NCBI GenBank assembly: GCA_021234155.1
Contig: JAJEKV010000020.1
Location: 5,872,563-5,936,562 of the forward strand
Direction: 5' to 3'
From: Isoetes taiwanensis
Lineage: Eukaryota; Streptophyta; Lycopodiopsida; Isoetales; Isoetaceae
Length of the DNA: 64,000 bases
Part shown: one piece after another, positions 32,366-43,832 of the stretch
Layout: each line of letters opens with the position of its first letter
Numbering within the stretch: position 1 is the first letter of the stretch
Notes under the pieces: model-generated
Database searches by the model: none
What the model was told of the DNA's origin: nothing
What the model saw: the letters and a program-made list of their open reading frames with translations, nothing else
Translations under genes and position numbers: made by a program

Positions 32366-34300
32366 GTGATTTGGTTGCTCAAATCATAGCACCGCCAAAC
32401 ACTAACTCGTAGCATGGTAGTTAGGAGGAGGCTAAGTCAATGTGTCGTTAGTTCTCTTTGTTGTTTGGCTTGGTGTTAGGTTAAGTTAGGAAATTGTAGC
32501 TTTGAAGTGGAGGGGCCAAGATTGGAGGCCTAACGGTGTCGATGGGTAGCTCAATTGACGAAGGAGATGGTTTCCTTGGATCGGGCGCATTTTGAATTAC
32601 CTAGAACAGATCAACTCTCGGTGAAAAAAATAGTCAAGGGCAGGCCCAAAATCGAATTCGAAGCCGCTTGCTTTTTTGTAAACTGCGATCAAGTTGGCGC
32701 CCGAAATCTTTGTCGGCGCCGACCCCGTCAGACCAGTCAGAAGCAACCCGCCCCAGTCAACTTCGGTAAGGCCTTTTCGGACGACACCGGTCGAGGCGGA
32801 GCCCGATATAATGCCATCGGGCCCGAGCCGATGTGGCGGCGTATTTCAGCCCGTATAATTTTTTAATAATAAAATTTTGAAGTTAATAAGAAAAATTTTT
32901 TGAAATTTTAAAGTTAATTGGCCGCATTTAGCAAACCATTTCTGTCATTTGCTTTTGCCAGTGCCTCCAACCGCCTGAGCCCTCGCCATCCGCCACCCGG
33001 ACCGGACCTTGATCCTGCGCCCTTGGCCTTGTGCATCTTAGCGCCCTTTGCCATCCCCTTAGCGCCGGTAGCCGCGACTACCCGCTATGGCTATTACCAA
33101 GAGCGCTGGGATCCGTCCACCATGAGCATCATTGGAGATCTACGCCATGATTGCTAAGCACATGGCTCTCGACCCGGCCCTCATCGACATCTTGTTGGAT
33201 GGGCTGGTCAATAGGTTTGAGAACAACGATAGGATTCCATATCTGTGCCTATCACTTCTCGAGCCATTCCTCATCGAAATGAACCTACGCCGACTCCCAT
33301 ATACCCTTGTTGAGCAACCTGATATGGTGATGATGCTCATCAAATTTTATCCTCGAGCGGGGAAGGCCATACGGAGGAGGAAGATGTCGGGGATGAGGCC
33401 AGGCCGTATTAGGGTTTTGCCGGGGAGGGCGACCACCGGATTGAGCTGGTGACCTGGCCAGGCCGGGGTAGGGAGTACCGGTACACCTGGGGGCGGCTTT
33501 GCCGGTCATTGATGGCGAGCCATTGAGGTTCCCCCATACCATCGGCATGAGGGTTCCAACGGCTTTTGTCCGGGAGAAATCCCCGACATTAGCATAGACT
33601 ATCTCGACCACTATTCAGATAGATATGGGTCAAGGGCCACAACGGTACCACCGAACTTAATTGCCGTGGCTCGGATCCAAGAAGACCTAAGGAGAGCTCA
33701 CGGAAGAGCGAGAAGTTGGAGCAAGATGAGCGGGACCGACAAGATCCGGGACCAACGGGGAGGAGGTGCATCCGAGTGGCTCAACCCAAAACCGACGATG
33801 TCACCGGTTAAGCTCCCGGAGGAAGGGAGTTGCCCATAAGGCCGGGCAAGGCAGTCAATACAAGGATAAGTTAAGGACCTCGGGGCTTTTGGGAAGAAGA
33901 CCAGCTCCACCGAGGCGCAGAGAGTGGATAACTCCGGCCGGTTCTCGGGCTAAGACGGTGCCAACATCGTCGGGGCCCGGGCCACCAGCCGAAGCCTCAT
34001 CGGTTCCGGACCCTGCATCGCGGCATTGCGGGAGATCCCAAATTTCAGAAGTCCACGGACCTTCCGATCGGAAGCTGCCTTTTGGAGGTCGGCGTGCGAG
34101 ATCGCCGCGGCAATTTAAGACCGATCTCCGGTTCCGGACCTTTGCAATTTTGGCGCTCAAGAGGCTGCTGAAAGCCTACTTGGTAGCACTTTTGGGATGC
34201 CAACCTTTGGCGCTATCCACGCAAAGAGGGTCACCATAATGCCTAAGGATTTAGCCCTCGCCCGTAGGATACGGGGGGAGCAACCTTAGCCTACTTGCGG
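32366..34300 (+). other. Gypsy-2 extra 5' block, modules 1 and 2
   Basis: GC-rich ORF-like sequence at 32520-32860 and 32930-34290, separated by an AT-rich gap (32855-32925). The most protein-like part is 33140-33370 (DPALIDILLDGLVNRFENND, then LCLSLLEPFLIEMNLRRLPY). I recognise no family. Stops and frame changes follow after 33450. It could be an unusual leader-encoded ORF, a captured host gene or an older nested insertion. Confidence 0.35.
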
Positions 34301-34400
34301 GGATCCGCATTTGTACATATTTTTTTGTGATAATTAATAAAGAGGCTTTTATTTTGAATTAAAAGTTTAATGTTTTTTTATGTTAAATTTAAAATAAAAT

Positions 34401-34437
34401 GCTGACGTCAGCTTTAATAAAAGGGTTTAAAAGGGGA
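34401..34437 (+). promoter_or_regulatory. Promoter-like spacer: TGACGTCA palindrome and TATA-like run
   Basis: An AT-rich spacer (34310-34440) contains GCTGACGTCAGC (34401-34412), a perfect palindrome with the bZIP-type core TGACGTCA. TTTAATAAAAGGGTTTAAAA follows. An ATG stands at 34489 behind a pyrimidine-rich leader. The arrangement looks like a small promoter; function is inference. Confidence 0.35.
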
Positions 34438-34488
34438 CTGTAAGGTTATTTTAAACGCTTCTCTTCCTCTCTCCTTCCTTCTAGCGCC

Positions 34489-35880
34489 ATGGTTGCCAGG
34501 ACCTTTGTCGCTGGTACCATGATGGAGAGAAATGGGATCCACAGGTTCCCTTCGACCTGCTGCAGCCTTTGCTATGCCAACGCGTAGACCTCCTCACCAG
34601 TATGCAGCGGCATCCGGACTACGCCGGATTCCTTGACTTTTACATGGAGGAAATGCTTCCTCTGTGTATTCCTCTGGGGGATCCTCCCCACTTGTATTTG
34701 GAGCGGGAGATAGTTCGGCAGATGCTAGGCGGGGACACACATGCTTATGACGTCTTGAAGGGGAAACTCCGATGGGGTAAACACCTACCAGTGGTCCAAA
34801 GATGAGGGCAGCAATATCCGGAAGCTACTTTTCGCTTTAACCATCCTCATGGACCAATACGTTGAGGATGAAATCTTGCCTACAGAGAAGGGCGGGCTAC
34901 CGTAATCCTCAGGAGAGGAGGGGATGACGAAGCATATAGGAATGGGCGACTTTGCGTTGGAAAGAGCTAGCAGAGGAGCTACCACCGTAGCCGTGACCAA
35001 TCTATAGGCTTGTCGGGGTTAGACGGCCTTCCAGTTATTTATCACCACGGGCAGGAATACCTTCTCTTGGATGATATTATCTGGACGTATCACGTGGTGG
35101 CGGTTCGGCGCTAGCACAAAGACCATGTACTCTACGAGCTTGCGGAGTATTGTATGGATGATTTCATCGACTTCACTTCTACCGGAAGCTTCTCGGGAGG
35201 TGCACCAGCTCCTTCGGTTCCGTCGGGGAGACCCTAGAGCCGTGGAGACTCTACTACGTCTTAGCGACTTCGTGATCACGGGAACCGGCCGCCTTTGCAC
35301 GGATGCCTTCACGGCTATGGGACCTCCACGCCCCAAACATTAATATGGTTGAGGTTCCCTCAGGCTTCGGATGATGAGGGTGAAGATTTATACCATAACC
35401 CTGCGCACAAGAAGGAGGAGCAACAAGAGCTCAAGGAGGAAGAAGTCCCCATGGACTTGGATAAGGAAGTGGCGAAAGAATGAGACCATGAAGGGAAAGT
35501 CTTTGGGTAACCACCTTACCCGTTTCTTTTTGTCGGCCTTCCGACATGGACAAGTCCTCTTCATAGCCCGAGATCTGGGGCCGAGGTGAAGCTTCATGGT
35601 GGGCCCTCCGCGTGCACTCTCTACGGCGGGCCACAAGAAGCTTCCCTATCGTCGCGTACGTATGTACTCGTACGACGGGATCTTGCCCTGACGGCCTTGG
35701 GTCAGGACATTGCGCCTTGGATGGGCATAAAGCTCCTCACGGCAGCCCCATTGGCCGTTGCCTATCCACCAGAGGTTGCATCCGTTGCGGCTGCCACAGT
35801 AGACCCTGGGGTTACTCTGCTGCGACACCGACCGCCTCCACCACCTCCTAGGGCTAAGGATCAAGAGGCAGGGCCTAGTT
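34489..35880 (+). other. Gypsy-2 extra 5' block, module 3, frameshifted ORF
   Basis: From ATG 34489 the frame soon stops (34585). The adjacent frame then reads QRVDLLTSMQRHPDYAGFLD, YMEEMLPLCIPLGDPPHLYL and EIVRQMLGGDTHAYDVLKG (34569-34805). Later pieces are VIYHHGQEYLLLDDIIW at about 35035 and an acidic tail EEQQELKEEEVPMDLDKEV (35410-35483). No family recognised. The consistent protein-like character across frames suggests a once-intact coding region of roughly 300-400 codons. Confidence 0.35.
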
Positions 35881-36139
35881 CCTAATATAATTTTGCTATG
35901 AGAAATGTATATATATATATGTTTTGCTAGTTTTTTCTTATATATATATCTATGTGTGTTCTGGGATTTTCGATTGGCAATTGAATGGACCATATTGACA
36001 AATGGTGTACCTTATTTACTTATTAAATACAAAGTTCTCTTGAGGAGTATTATTGGATTGTGTGTTTTTTATATGACATCCTCTTCAAAAGTATTAAAAC
36101 TTTAGAAAATAATGGAATTACAAAAATGTGCTCTATTTA

Positions 36140-36751
36140 TTCCAACTATATTGCAGAGGAAACCATTTGGGAATATGAGGAGAGAATCACCGATATGGTT
36201 AGGAGGGACGATCTATCCATGGACACTGGGACTATGGCCGAGATATGGTGAATATCCAGTGGGAGGAGGGCTATGAAACCGAACCACCGCCACCGAGGGG
36301 AACTCGACACGACGACAAAGGGCTGGAGATAGTTAACATCCTCAGGGATCGAGCTTTCGAGGATCTGAAGATGACCCTGTGTCGTACCTGGGACTACTGG
36401 AATATGACCAGGCACGAAGCCTTCGAGGACACCAACGACCATCTTTGGCAACTCTTTTATGCAATGCGAAGGCTCTTTAACCTTCTGATTATCAGCCCAA
36501 CATGGGAGTACCAAGCAATCATTGTCCAAGCCTGGGCACGCTATAAACTCGTCCGAAGCCAGACGGAGAGTACCTCGCCACGCCGATCCTCAGACCCTTC
36601 GCCAACCCCTAGGCTTGGTCTCTTCCGTTATGTTTTCGTTGTTGTGGTTACGCTGTGTGCAAGTAGAACTTTACAAGTTCCCATTGTATCATACCTACTT
36701 TTGTCTCAATCCATGTATCAATCAACCCGTTGTTGTACTCAACTTGAATGA
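36140..36751 (+). other. Gypsy-2 extra 5' block, module 4, tryptophan-rich ORF
   Basis: After another AT-rich gap (35885-36130) a frame reads YEERITDMVRRDDLSMDTG, then in the next frame LEIVNILRDRAFEDLKMTLC, TWDYWNMTRHEAFEDTNDHL and WQLFYAMRRLFNLLIISPTW. No match that I recognise. It ends before an AT-rich stretch (36700-36850). It might be the true gag N-terminal region, but typical gag motifs are absent. Confidence 0.35.
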
Positions 36752-37199
36752 AATACAAATATTATTTTCTGTTTGTATATACTTTTGTCTCGATTAACCT
36801 AAAAAGGGATTGTACATTAATGTAAATCTGCTTATATTTTCATAAATGATTCCTATAGAGGCGGTAATGAACGCTTTTGGCAAACACCCTCCAACGCCAA
36901 AAGAGGGCTCACCCCCTCAACAGAATTGATGTTAATGAAGAGGCAACTTCGGTGAGTTACTGGGCTTATATCTTGCATACCAATGCACCGCCACATACTC
37001 GGGAGGACGGACCCGGAATTACCTCCACGACCCGGTGAGTCCACACAAGACAAACCATCCCTCCCGAGCTAGCCCTGTCAGACGGTACAAAGGAGGACTC
37101 ATACTAAGCGCCATCGGTTCCTCTAAGGATAGCGCTTCCTCACATTCAACCACTTCGGGTTCTTCCCGGATCCTCGCCTATCGGACAATGACCATTCAA

Positions 37200-38100
37200 A
37201 GGCGAAGGATAAGGAGTACGAAAAACCGTTGATACCATCATCACTAGTATATGGAAAATCCGGGAAGTTGGCTCGGTTGATGGGAAATCCAGAGGAGGCT
37301 TGAATGCGGAATCTTGGTTGGACTAAATGAAGGAATTCGAAGTCCTACTGAATGACGTGAGAAGGATACAGGAAGGTAGCCACCACTTAACCTTACCGAG
37401 CTGCCCCGTATTTGGTGGAAGGGTTACGCCAGAGCTAAGCACCGGACAGAGCGGATGCAAGTTCAAGAAGTTCGCTAAGCTTTTAAATCGCATTACGTGC
37501 CTCGCGGCGCACAAATGCCAACAGATTCGAGACCTTCTGGGGTTGGAACAGAAGGGCATGTCGGTCGTGATTTCTAATCGACGAATTCATGCGTTTTGAG
37601 GTTGTATGTACCAGAATGAATGAGAAAAGGGCGAGAGGGCTACATTGAAGGGTTGGCCCCATCCATTAAACGTATGGTCAAGGCCATAGACCCAAAATCG
37701 AGCAGAGGCGAAGCTAAGGCATTAAGCCTTGAGGAAGACAAGCCAAAGAACCGAAGATCCGCGACCGCTCCTTACTCGCAGCCCACGGCCGCCCACACCT
37801 TACAAACCCGTTTCGCCAAGTCCGGGGCCTCTCAAAGACAATTCTTATGGACGCCAGAGAAGAAAGTTGCTTTTAGCACGGATAAAGCGAGAACAATGCT
37901 GGTAAGGAAATTCGGGGCCTCTTACGGTCCATTCCTAAAAGAGGCGTGAGAACAGCTCGGCCGGATAAGGCATGCTACGGCAGATGAGGCCCGACACTTC
38001 ATGCGTAATTGTCCGCGACGCCACGCTAGATCGCTCAATCGCCATGGCCGACCTGGATTGGGAAGATTTGGAGTCCAATCTTGCCGCGGAGGACGAGGCT
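37200..38100 (+). pseudogene. Gypsy-2 gag-like region, degraded
   Basis: Short frames (37327-37599, 37620-37949) with basic, proline-containing sequence, then a broken zinc-knuckle-like segment near 37965-38020 (C-Y-G ... HFMRNCPRR). Position just upstream of the protease supports gag. The frame is broken several times. Confidence 0.45.
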
Positions 38101-38139
38101 CCCGAAAGTACATTCATGGTGCGCCTCATATTCTTGCAG

Positions 38140-38250
38140 CTATAGAAACAGTAACGCTGAAAGTCACCTTCATTATTTCTACAATAGGCCAAGTAGACAA
38201 GAAGCCCTTCATAATTTTGATGGACACTGGTAGTAACGCATAATTTTGCT
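38140..38250 (+). pseudogene. Gypsy-2 aspartic protease fragment
   Basis: GQVDKKPFIILMDTGSNA with the retropepsin D-T-G motif, then a stop. A later IVGMEFL-like segment near 38430-38460 (LIVGMEFLASARAHID in one frame) fits the protease C-terminal part. Confidence 0.7.
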
Positions 38251-38879
38251 TCTCCTAGAATGGCCCGTGCATCGCGGTTTTGAAACATTGAGATCCCCAC
38301 CTAAGCCGATCCACATTAGCTAGCGGTAAGATCGGACACACTCATGGCGCCAGATTAACCTTTAAAATGCGGTTGCCGGGTGCACCGGTTGCCTTGGGTG
38401 CCGAAGTTAATGGACATTGGCAAATATGATCTTATTGTGGGAATGGAGTTTTTAGCGTCTGCTAGGGCCCACATAGATCGTGGAGAAACGGGGAGGTCAC
38501 CTTCAACGCCGCTAATGGAGCACGTGTGACAATAAAAGGTGATTCATTACACTCCGCTATGCGATCAATGTCAATAAAGCAACTAGGAAAAGCTATACTG
38601 AGGAGAATGAACTCCTTTGCCTCATTAAACTTGCTTCCATTGAGTGGGACTCAAAACAAAGAAGAAGTAATCGGCGCCTTACCATCTGGGACATTGCTAA
38701 CCTTCTTCGAGAATTTAGCGATCTTTTTCCGGATGAGATCCACAAGCTTCCTCCTTTCGGAGGGTGGAATGTGAGATAACTCTTGAACCGTGTACTAAGC
38801 CTACCAAAGCAAAGCCCCCGCATCGAATGAGTCCTCCGGGAGTTAGCAGAGCTTAAGAAACAGACTACAAGAGTTACTT

Positions 38880-40070
38880 GAATTTGGGGTTTATTCGCCC
38901 AAGTTTCACCATTTGGCTCCTATTCTTTTGTCAAGAAGAAAGATGGCTCCTTAAGGATGTGTATTGATTATAGGCAACTCAATAAGCATACCATCAAGAA
39001 TCGCTATGCTTTGCCTAGGCAGATGATCTTATGGACCAGTTACAAGGAGCAAAATATTTCTCAAAGATTGATTGCGCTCCGGGTACCATCGGATAAGGAT
39101 TAAGGAAGAGGACATCCATAAGTGCTTTTTTTTACCGGATATGGGCATTATGAATTCATTTGTCATGCCTTTTGGATTGACCAACGCCCCAGAACGTTTA
39201 TGCGGTTGATGAATGACATCTTCCGCCAATACTTGGATGACTTTGTTGTCATTTTCTTTGATGACATTCTCATCTATAGTAAAACCTTGCAAAGCAACAT
39301 GAACAACATCTTCGATTAGCTTTGCAAAAGCTAAAGGCGCCATCGACTCTTTGCCAAATTCTCTAAATGCAAGTTCGCCACACGAGGGTAGACTATTTGG
39401 GGCATATTATCTCGTGAAGGAATTGCTACAGACCAGCTAAGATAGAAGCAGTAAAGGATTGGCCCATTCCAGCTAATGTTTCAGAGGTCCGGAGTTTCTT
39501 GGGACTCGCAGGATATTATCGGAAATTTGTTAAGGATTTTGCAACAATTGCCGCACCTCTTACTAATCTCACAAGGCATGAGAAAGTAAAGGATTGGATG
39601 GAACATTGGAAAACAAAAGTCCAAGTCGGCTTTCAGAAGCTCAAGGATGCCTTAACATCTGCACCAGTCCTTACCTTGCCCGATCCCTGAAAAGGATAAT
39701 CAAGAGCCACCGACGCTAGTAAGATAGCTCTTGGTGGAGTTCTAATGCGGGAGGGAGAGTTGTTGCTTACGATTCAAAGAAGATGAGCGATGCGAGAAAG
39801 CGTGATATCCTACCCATGACCGTGAATTGTCGGGCGGTTGTTCGTGCTCTCTGTATTTGGAGACACTACCTTCTTGGTAGAAGATTTCACCGGATACGGA
39901 TCATCGAGTCTCCGCTATTTATCCACCGACCAAATCTGAATCTACGCCCTATGAGATGGATGGAATTCCTCGAGGAATATGACTTCGAGATTGTATATAA
40001 ACCAGGGGAAGCACAATGTGGTTATGGATGCTTTGTCACGTCATCCCTTCATAACCCGCACCCATTGTAA
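38880..40070 (+). pseudogene. Gypsy-2 reverse transcriptase and RNase H, frameshifted
   Basis: Pieces in changing frames: [20 protein letters not shown] near 38930-38990, RYGHYEF and FGLTNAP near 39140-39190, [19 protein letters not shown] (39233-39290, catalytic DD present), [20 protein letters not shown] (39490-39550), and RNase H pieces (RALCIWRHYLLGRRF, RPNLNLRPMRWMEFLEEYDF at 39830-40000). Most breaks are one- or two-base indels. Confidence 0.85.
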
Positions 40071-40199
40071 TGCCATTTCCACACTCACCGGCCGAAGTTT
40101 GGGAAGCAAATAGAACAAACCTTGGCCACGAGATCCCGAATTCGGTAATATTTGGGAAAGTTTGGGTAAGGAAGCCCTCATCGAGATAGAGAACGTGAA

Positions 40200-40920
40200 G
40201 CATTCCGTTCATATAAGAAGGAGGGCAATTTATTATATTACAAAGATAAGTTGTGTGTTCCAGCCACCGTGGGTGCGAAAAGCCGATTCTCCCACGACAC
40301 ACACAACAACCCTATAGCGGGACATGCGGTTTTATGAAAACTTACTTTAAGATCCGCTCCAGCTATTTTTGGCCTTCCATGAAGAAGGATATTGCTAGGT
40401 ACATCAAGCGAAAGGTCGTTTGTCGCCAAAACCAAGGCTGAGCAATTAAGAATTCGGGGAGTTGCATCCTTTGGATGTGCCCAACGCCAAGTGGGAAGTC
40501 ATAACCATGGATTTCATTGTGGGGCTTCCACGCACTCTCGTGGGTATGATGCCTTAATGGTCGCGGGTCGACAAACTATCAAAGATGGCTCACTTCCCGC
40601 CATGTCGCACCACGGACACCGCCGACAACCGCCTTGCTCTTTGCAAAGGAAATTTTCAGGTTGCACGGGATGCCGAGAGTAATTGTATCGGATAGGGATC
40701 CTAAGTTTGTCGAGTGCATTCGGAAGGATTTCTTCGCCACCATCCGCACCAAGCTTGCCATGAGTACAGACCTACCATCCTCAGATGATATGGTCAAACC
40801 GAACGTGTCAATCGTATTATCGAAGATATGCTAAGAAGCTATGTATGGAGTAAACAAATCACAATGGGCGGATTATATTTACTTGGTGGAATTCGCTTAC
40901 AACAAGCGTACAAAGTGTGA
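40200..40920 (+). pseudogene. Gypsy-2 integrase, frameshifted
   Basis: The zinc region is visible around 40260-40440 (GHAVL/MKTYFKIRSSYFWPSMKKD, KRKVVCRQN). DDE-core pieces follow at 40500-40830: MDFIVGLP in one frame near 40507, FRLHGMPRVIVSDRDPKFVE (40650-40710), and VKPNVSIV in place of QTERVNR. Stops and small indels throughout; not functional. Confidence 0.75.
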
Positions 40921-41249
40921 GTCTTCTAGAATGTCTCCCTTCATGATAAATTATGGCTATCAATGTCTTACTCGGACCACCGTGGCATAATCCTCGTTTC
41001 TAAAGTGGAGGTCTTGCAACAACTCCTTCTAGAAATGCAGTGCCTTGGTGGAAGAAGTTAGGGGTTACTTATTGGTCGCGACGCAGTCGGGTGAAGAAGA
41101 GTCTAGCGGATAAGCACCGAACCCCACGAATCTTCCGGTGGGCTTAATCGGTTTGGCTTAAGATCAAAGTAAAACAAGCCAAGCTTAAAATTGGTAATTG
41201 AAGAAGTTGGCACCCGGATGGGGCTGGGCCGTTCGGGATTATGAACGAT

Positions 41250-41540
41250 AGGGAGAACAGGCATATCGCTTGGACTTGCCACCCCGCTTGAAAATCCACA
41301 AGGTCTTTCACGTGAGTCTTCCAAGCAACACACCCCCGATCCGAGGAGGTTTTGGATACCCCTACCCTCCTAGAAATGATCAAGAGCAGCTGGAGATAGT
41401 GCCCAAGCTCTTCTTGATCGAGCTTACAAAACGTAACGGAAGGACTCAAATGTTGCAATACTTGGTCAAGTGGAAGCACTTACCGGTTGAAGATGCTACG
41501 GGTGATGAAGATAGACCTTGAGAAGCACTATCCGGACTTC
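41250..41540 (+). pseudogene. Gypsy-2 integrase C-terminus and chromodomain-like end
   Basis: LDLPPRLKIHKVFHVSLPSN (41263-41330), then EIVPKLFLIELTKRNGRTQM and LQYLVKWKHLPVEDAT (41395-41500), the usual chromodomain pattern with VKW and P-EDATWE. Frame breaks at the end. Confidence 0.75.
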
Positions 41541-41739
41541 ATGCGGGAATCTCAAGGTCGCACCATCAACGATGCTATCAACCCGCCTCCCGGTAAGCTT
41601 GAAGGCTTGATTGACCGAGAATCATGTTTTAGAGGGGTAGACGCATCGTATATGATAATAATAACCGATGATGAGATCACCTTCGTGTTCTCTAGGACGT
41701 GGTGTATTGTTGATGTTGACATGACCGCGAATTACTAGG

Positions 41740-42204
41740 AAGGCATCTAGTAAATAGATTGCGTTCATTCCGGCTATACGGGGAACTCCACCATTCCTTA
41801 TGCCACAATGAATTGCAAGCCGTACACATGATAGATTCCCTTCTAGATAGTTTTTTCTTTTATTTGTAGGGGGTGGTCCCTTCAACCACAACTTAATCAT
41901 ATTATTAACCTACGGGTATATGGTTGTGTGCAAACCAGTGAACAAGTCGTCACCTGCCTTGTATAGAGGGTTGCTGATGACCCAACTTTTCCCGTATTGG
42001 TTTTGTCTACATGTGTGATTTTTGCTGTCAGACTGTTTTAAATGGGACTTCGGTCCTAAACTCCCTTGATCATAAGTTTGTATCGAGCACCTTGGTGCTT
42101 GTACTTTGATATTTTAACTTCAATGTTATATTCTTAACTTCATTTTCTAATTCAGTGCTTTACGTATATGTATTCAATTAGCTAACCCCAATGCTGAGGA
42201 CAAC
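41740..42204 (+). other. Gypsy-2 3' untranslated internal region
   Basis: No coding signal between the chromodomain remnant and the polypurine tract. Confidence 0.5.
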
Positions 42205-42212
42205 ATTAATTT

Positions 42213-42226
42213 TAAGGAGGGGAGAA
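42213..42226 (+). other. Gypsy-2 polypurine tract
   Basis: AAGGAGGGGAGAA runs directly into the 3' LTR start TGTGGCG at 42227. It confirms plus-strand orientation. Confidence 0.8.
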
Positions 42227-43832
42227 TGTGGCGTTCCACGATTTATCTACGGTCTACTATAATGACACATTACAAATACAAGCACGTCACTCCCTAAAGG
42301 TACGCTACCATGGGGGTATGGGAACTTAATTGCAACCTAGGGAGTTACCTTAAAAAGGATTAAATTAGCTATGCTAATTTAACACATTAATAATAATAAC
42401 CTATAACCTAGGAAATTAGGCTAATTACCATTTGGGAAGGCGCCACCTGCCCCAATCGATTGGGCAGCATGGGGATTGCCAAGTTTGGATGCCAACTTGA
42501 CCCCTATCCCTGGGATTGACTCCTGAAGATCGACTAAGGAAGGCCAGAGCCGAGCGCCATCATACACCCGCAAGGAGTCACCATGTGCCGTCCCTGTGGA
42601 AGTAACAAATTTGAATTCTCGGCCCCTGGGAGATGGAGGCCCCATGGAAACGAGTCCGGCGGTAATTCAGGTAGGTGGTTATGTGGATTCTAGATAACGC
42701 TTTGGTTGTGTCCGCTCTCTCTCGTTCTCTTTGTAAATCAATCATAGAAACTAACCCTTGATTGTACAAACAAGTTCTCTTTATATTCAATTCGGTTCTT
42801 ACTCGAAAGGATGGATTGCTAGTTCTTTGTTTAATTTGACTCAAACGGGGGATTACGGGGTAGAGGCCTCGAACCGTGTATTGTAGTATGCTCCTAGATG
42901 GCATGCACATGCCCCATTAAATGCGGCACAGGCACAAGAACCCACCGGGTCCTAGATGCTATGGTCCGCTTAGCACCGCACAAGGAACACAATGGTGACA
43001 TGAGGGGTGGGGTCTTGCATGAGCATACAAGGCTCCCCGAGACTCCTACAATGGGCTAGGCCCGATAGCCGGTCACGCTTGAGGGCCGGGTATGGGTCCG
43101 ACACTCCCGGGTGTAGAGGTGTGATCCGTATGGAGCACCATGCACTTTGAGTAGATTTAGGGTGAGTAAGTCGGGCACGGATGCGGGGTCGCTGATGCAC
43201 GTATTCTCTAGCTCACCCATGGAACCACCGTGGATTTGGAAGGGGACGCCCCCGACCTGCCTCATCGGACCAAAGCGCCATGAACCCGGAGTAGGCTCGG
43301 AGGGTGATGCCCCGAGTTTTGCGTCTCCAGGAAGGCTATAGCAAAGCCATAGCATGATTCGACCCATCCGCAAAGTGTGCAATGGGAGGGGTGGATGGAG
43401 TGGACAACCCAGCCAATGTTCTATGCCGCCTAACGCCATGCCAAGACTCCTGGCCTGGCTGATCCCTTGAGGCCCAAACCGCCACCGATCCTCACGGGAG
43501 TCTGAGCCGGGGTAGAACCTGGGTTCTGGGTGTTTTGTAGGATTAGATGCATATTCTATGCCGTTGGAATATTAGATGGATGCGCCACCCTTCGTGGTGG
43601 TTATTTATGTATATTCATGCTGTGTGCTAACCCTTGTATTCATGCTTCCGCGACGTAGGAGTCCCATTGAAGGCGTGGGCCGAATGACCCCTTCGTGTCC
43701 TTCTTCGGGCCTCATTTCATAGATGGCCCGAAACAGACGGAGGGCCCTGCTCATGGTGGGATGATCGCCATGGGAGGGGAAAGTCCCCGAATGTATACGT
43801 CCGAGGGTCGTATATATTCTGGGAGCGTCACA
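42227..43832 (+). repeat. Gypsy-2 3' LTR
   Basis: 1,606 bp, same order as the 5' LTR. It differs by many small changes, among them single-base losses at positions where the 5' LTR has CTG or CCAG (TTCTGG against TTCGG, CTCTGAA against CTCGAA, AACCAGTG against AACCGTG). Confidence 0.9.

Larger units (their letters stand above)
30727..43832 (+). mobile_element. Gypsy-2: 13.1-kb Ty3/gypsy element with long extra 5' block
   Basis: LTRs at 30727-32353 and 42227-43832 start TGTG-CGTTCCACG; the 3' LTR ends ...GCGTCACA. The 5-bp target duplication AGGAT is perfect (30722-30726 and 43833-43837). A polypurine tract precedes the 3' LTR and a degenerate tRNA-Met-type primer site follows the 5' LTR. Pol fragments (protease, RT, RNase H, integrase, chromodomain-like) lie at 38.1-41.5 kb, all with stops and frameshifts. 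Between 32.4 and 36.8 kb are GC-rich ORF-like modules with no gypsy homology that I can see. It is older or more error-laden than gypsy-1. Confidence 0.9.

Noticed and set aside
33766-34239. 157-codon frame in gypsy-2 as a host gene
   Set aside because: Arginine/serine-rich composition of GC-rich DNA, open on both strands, no recognisable domain.
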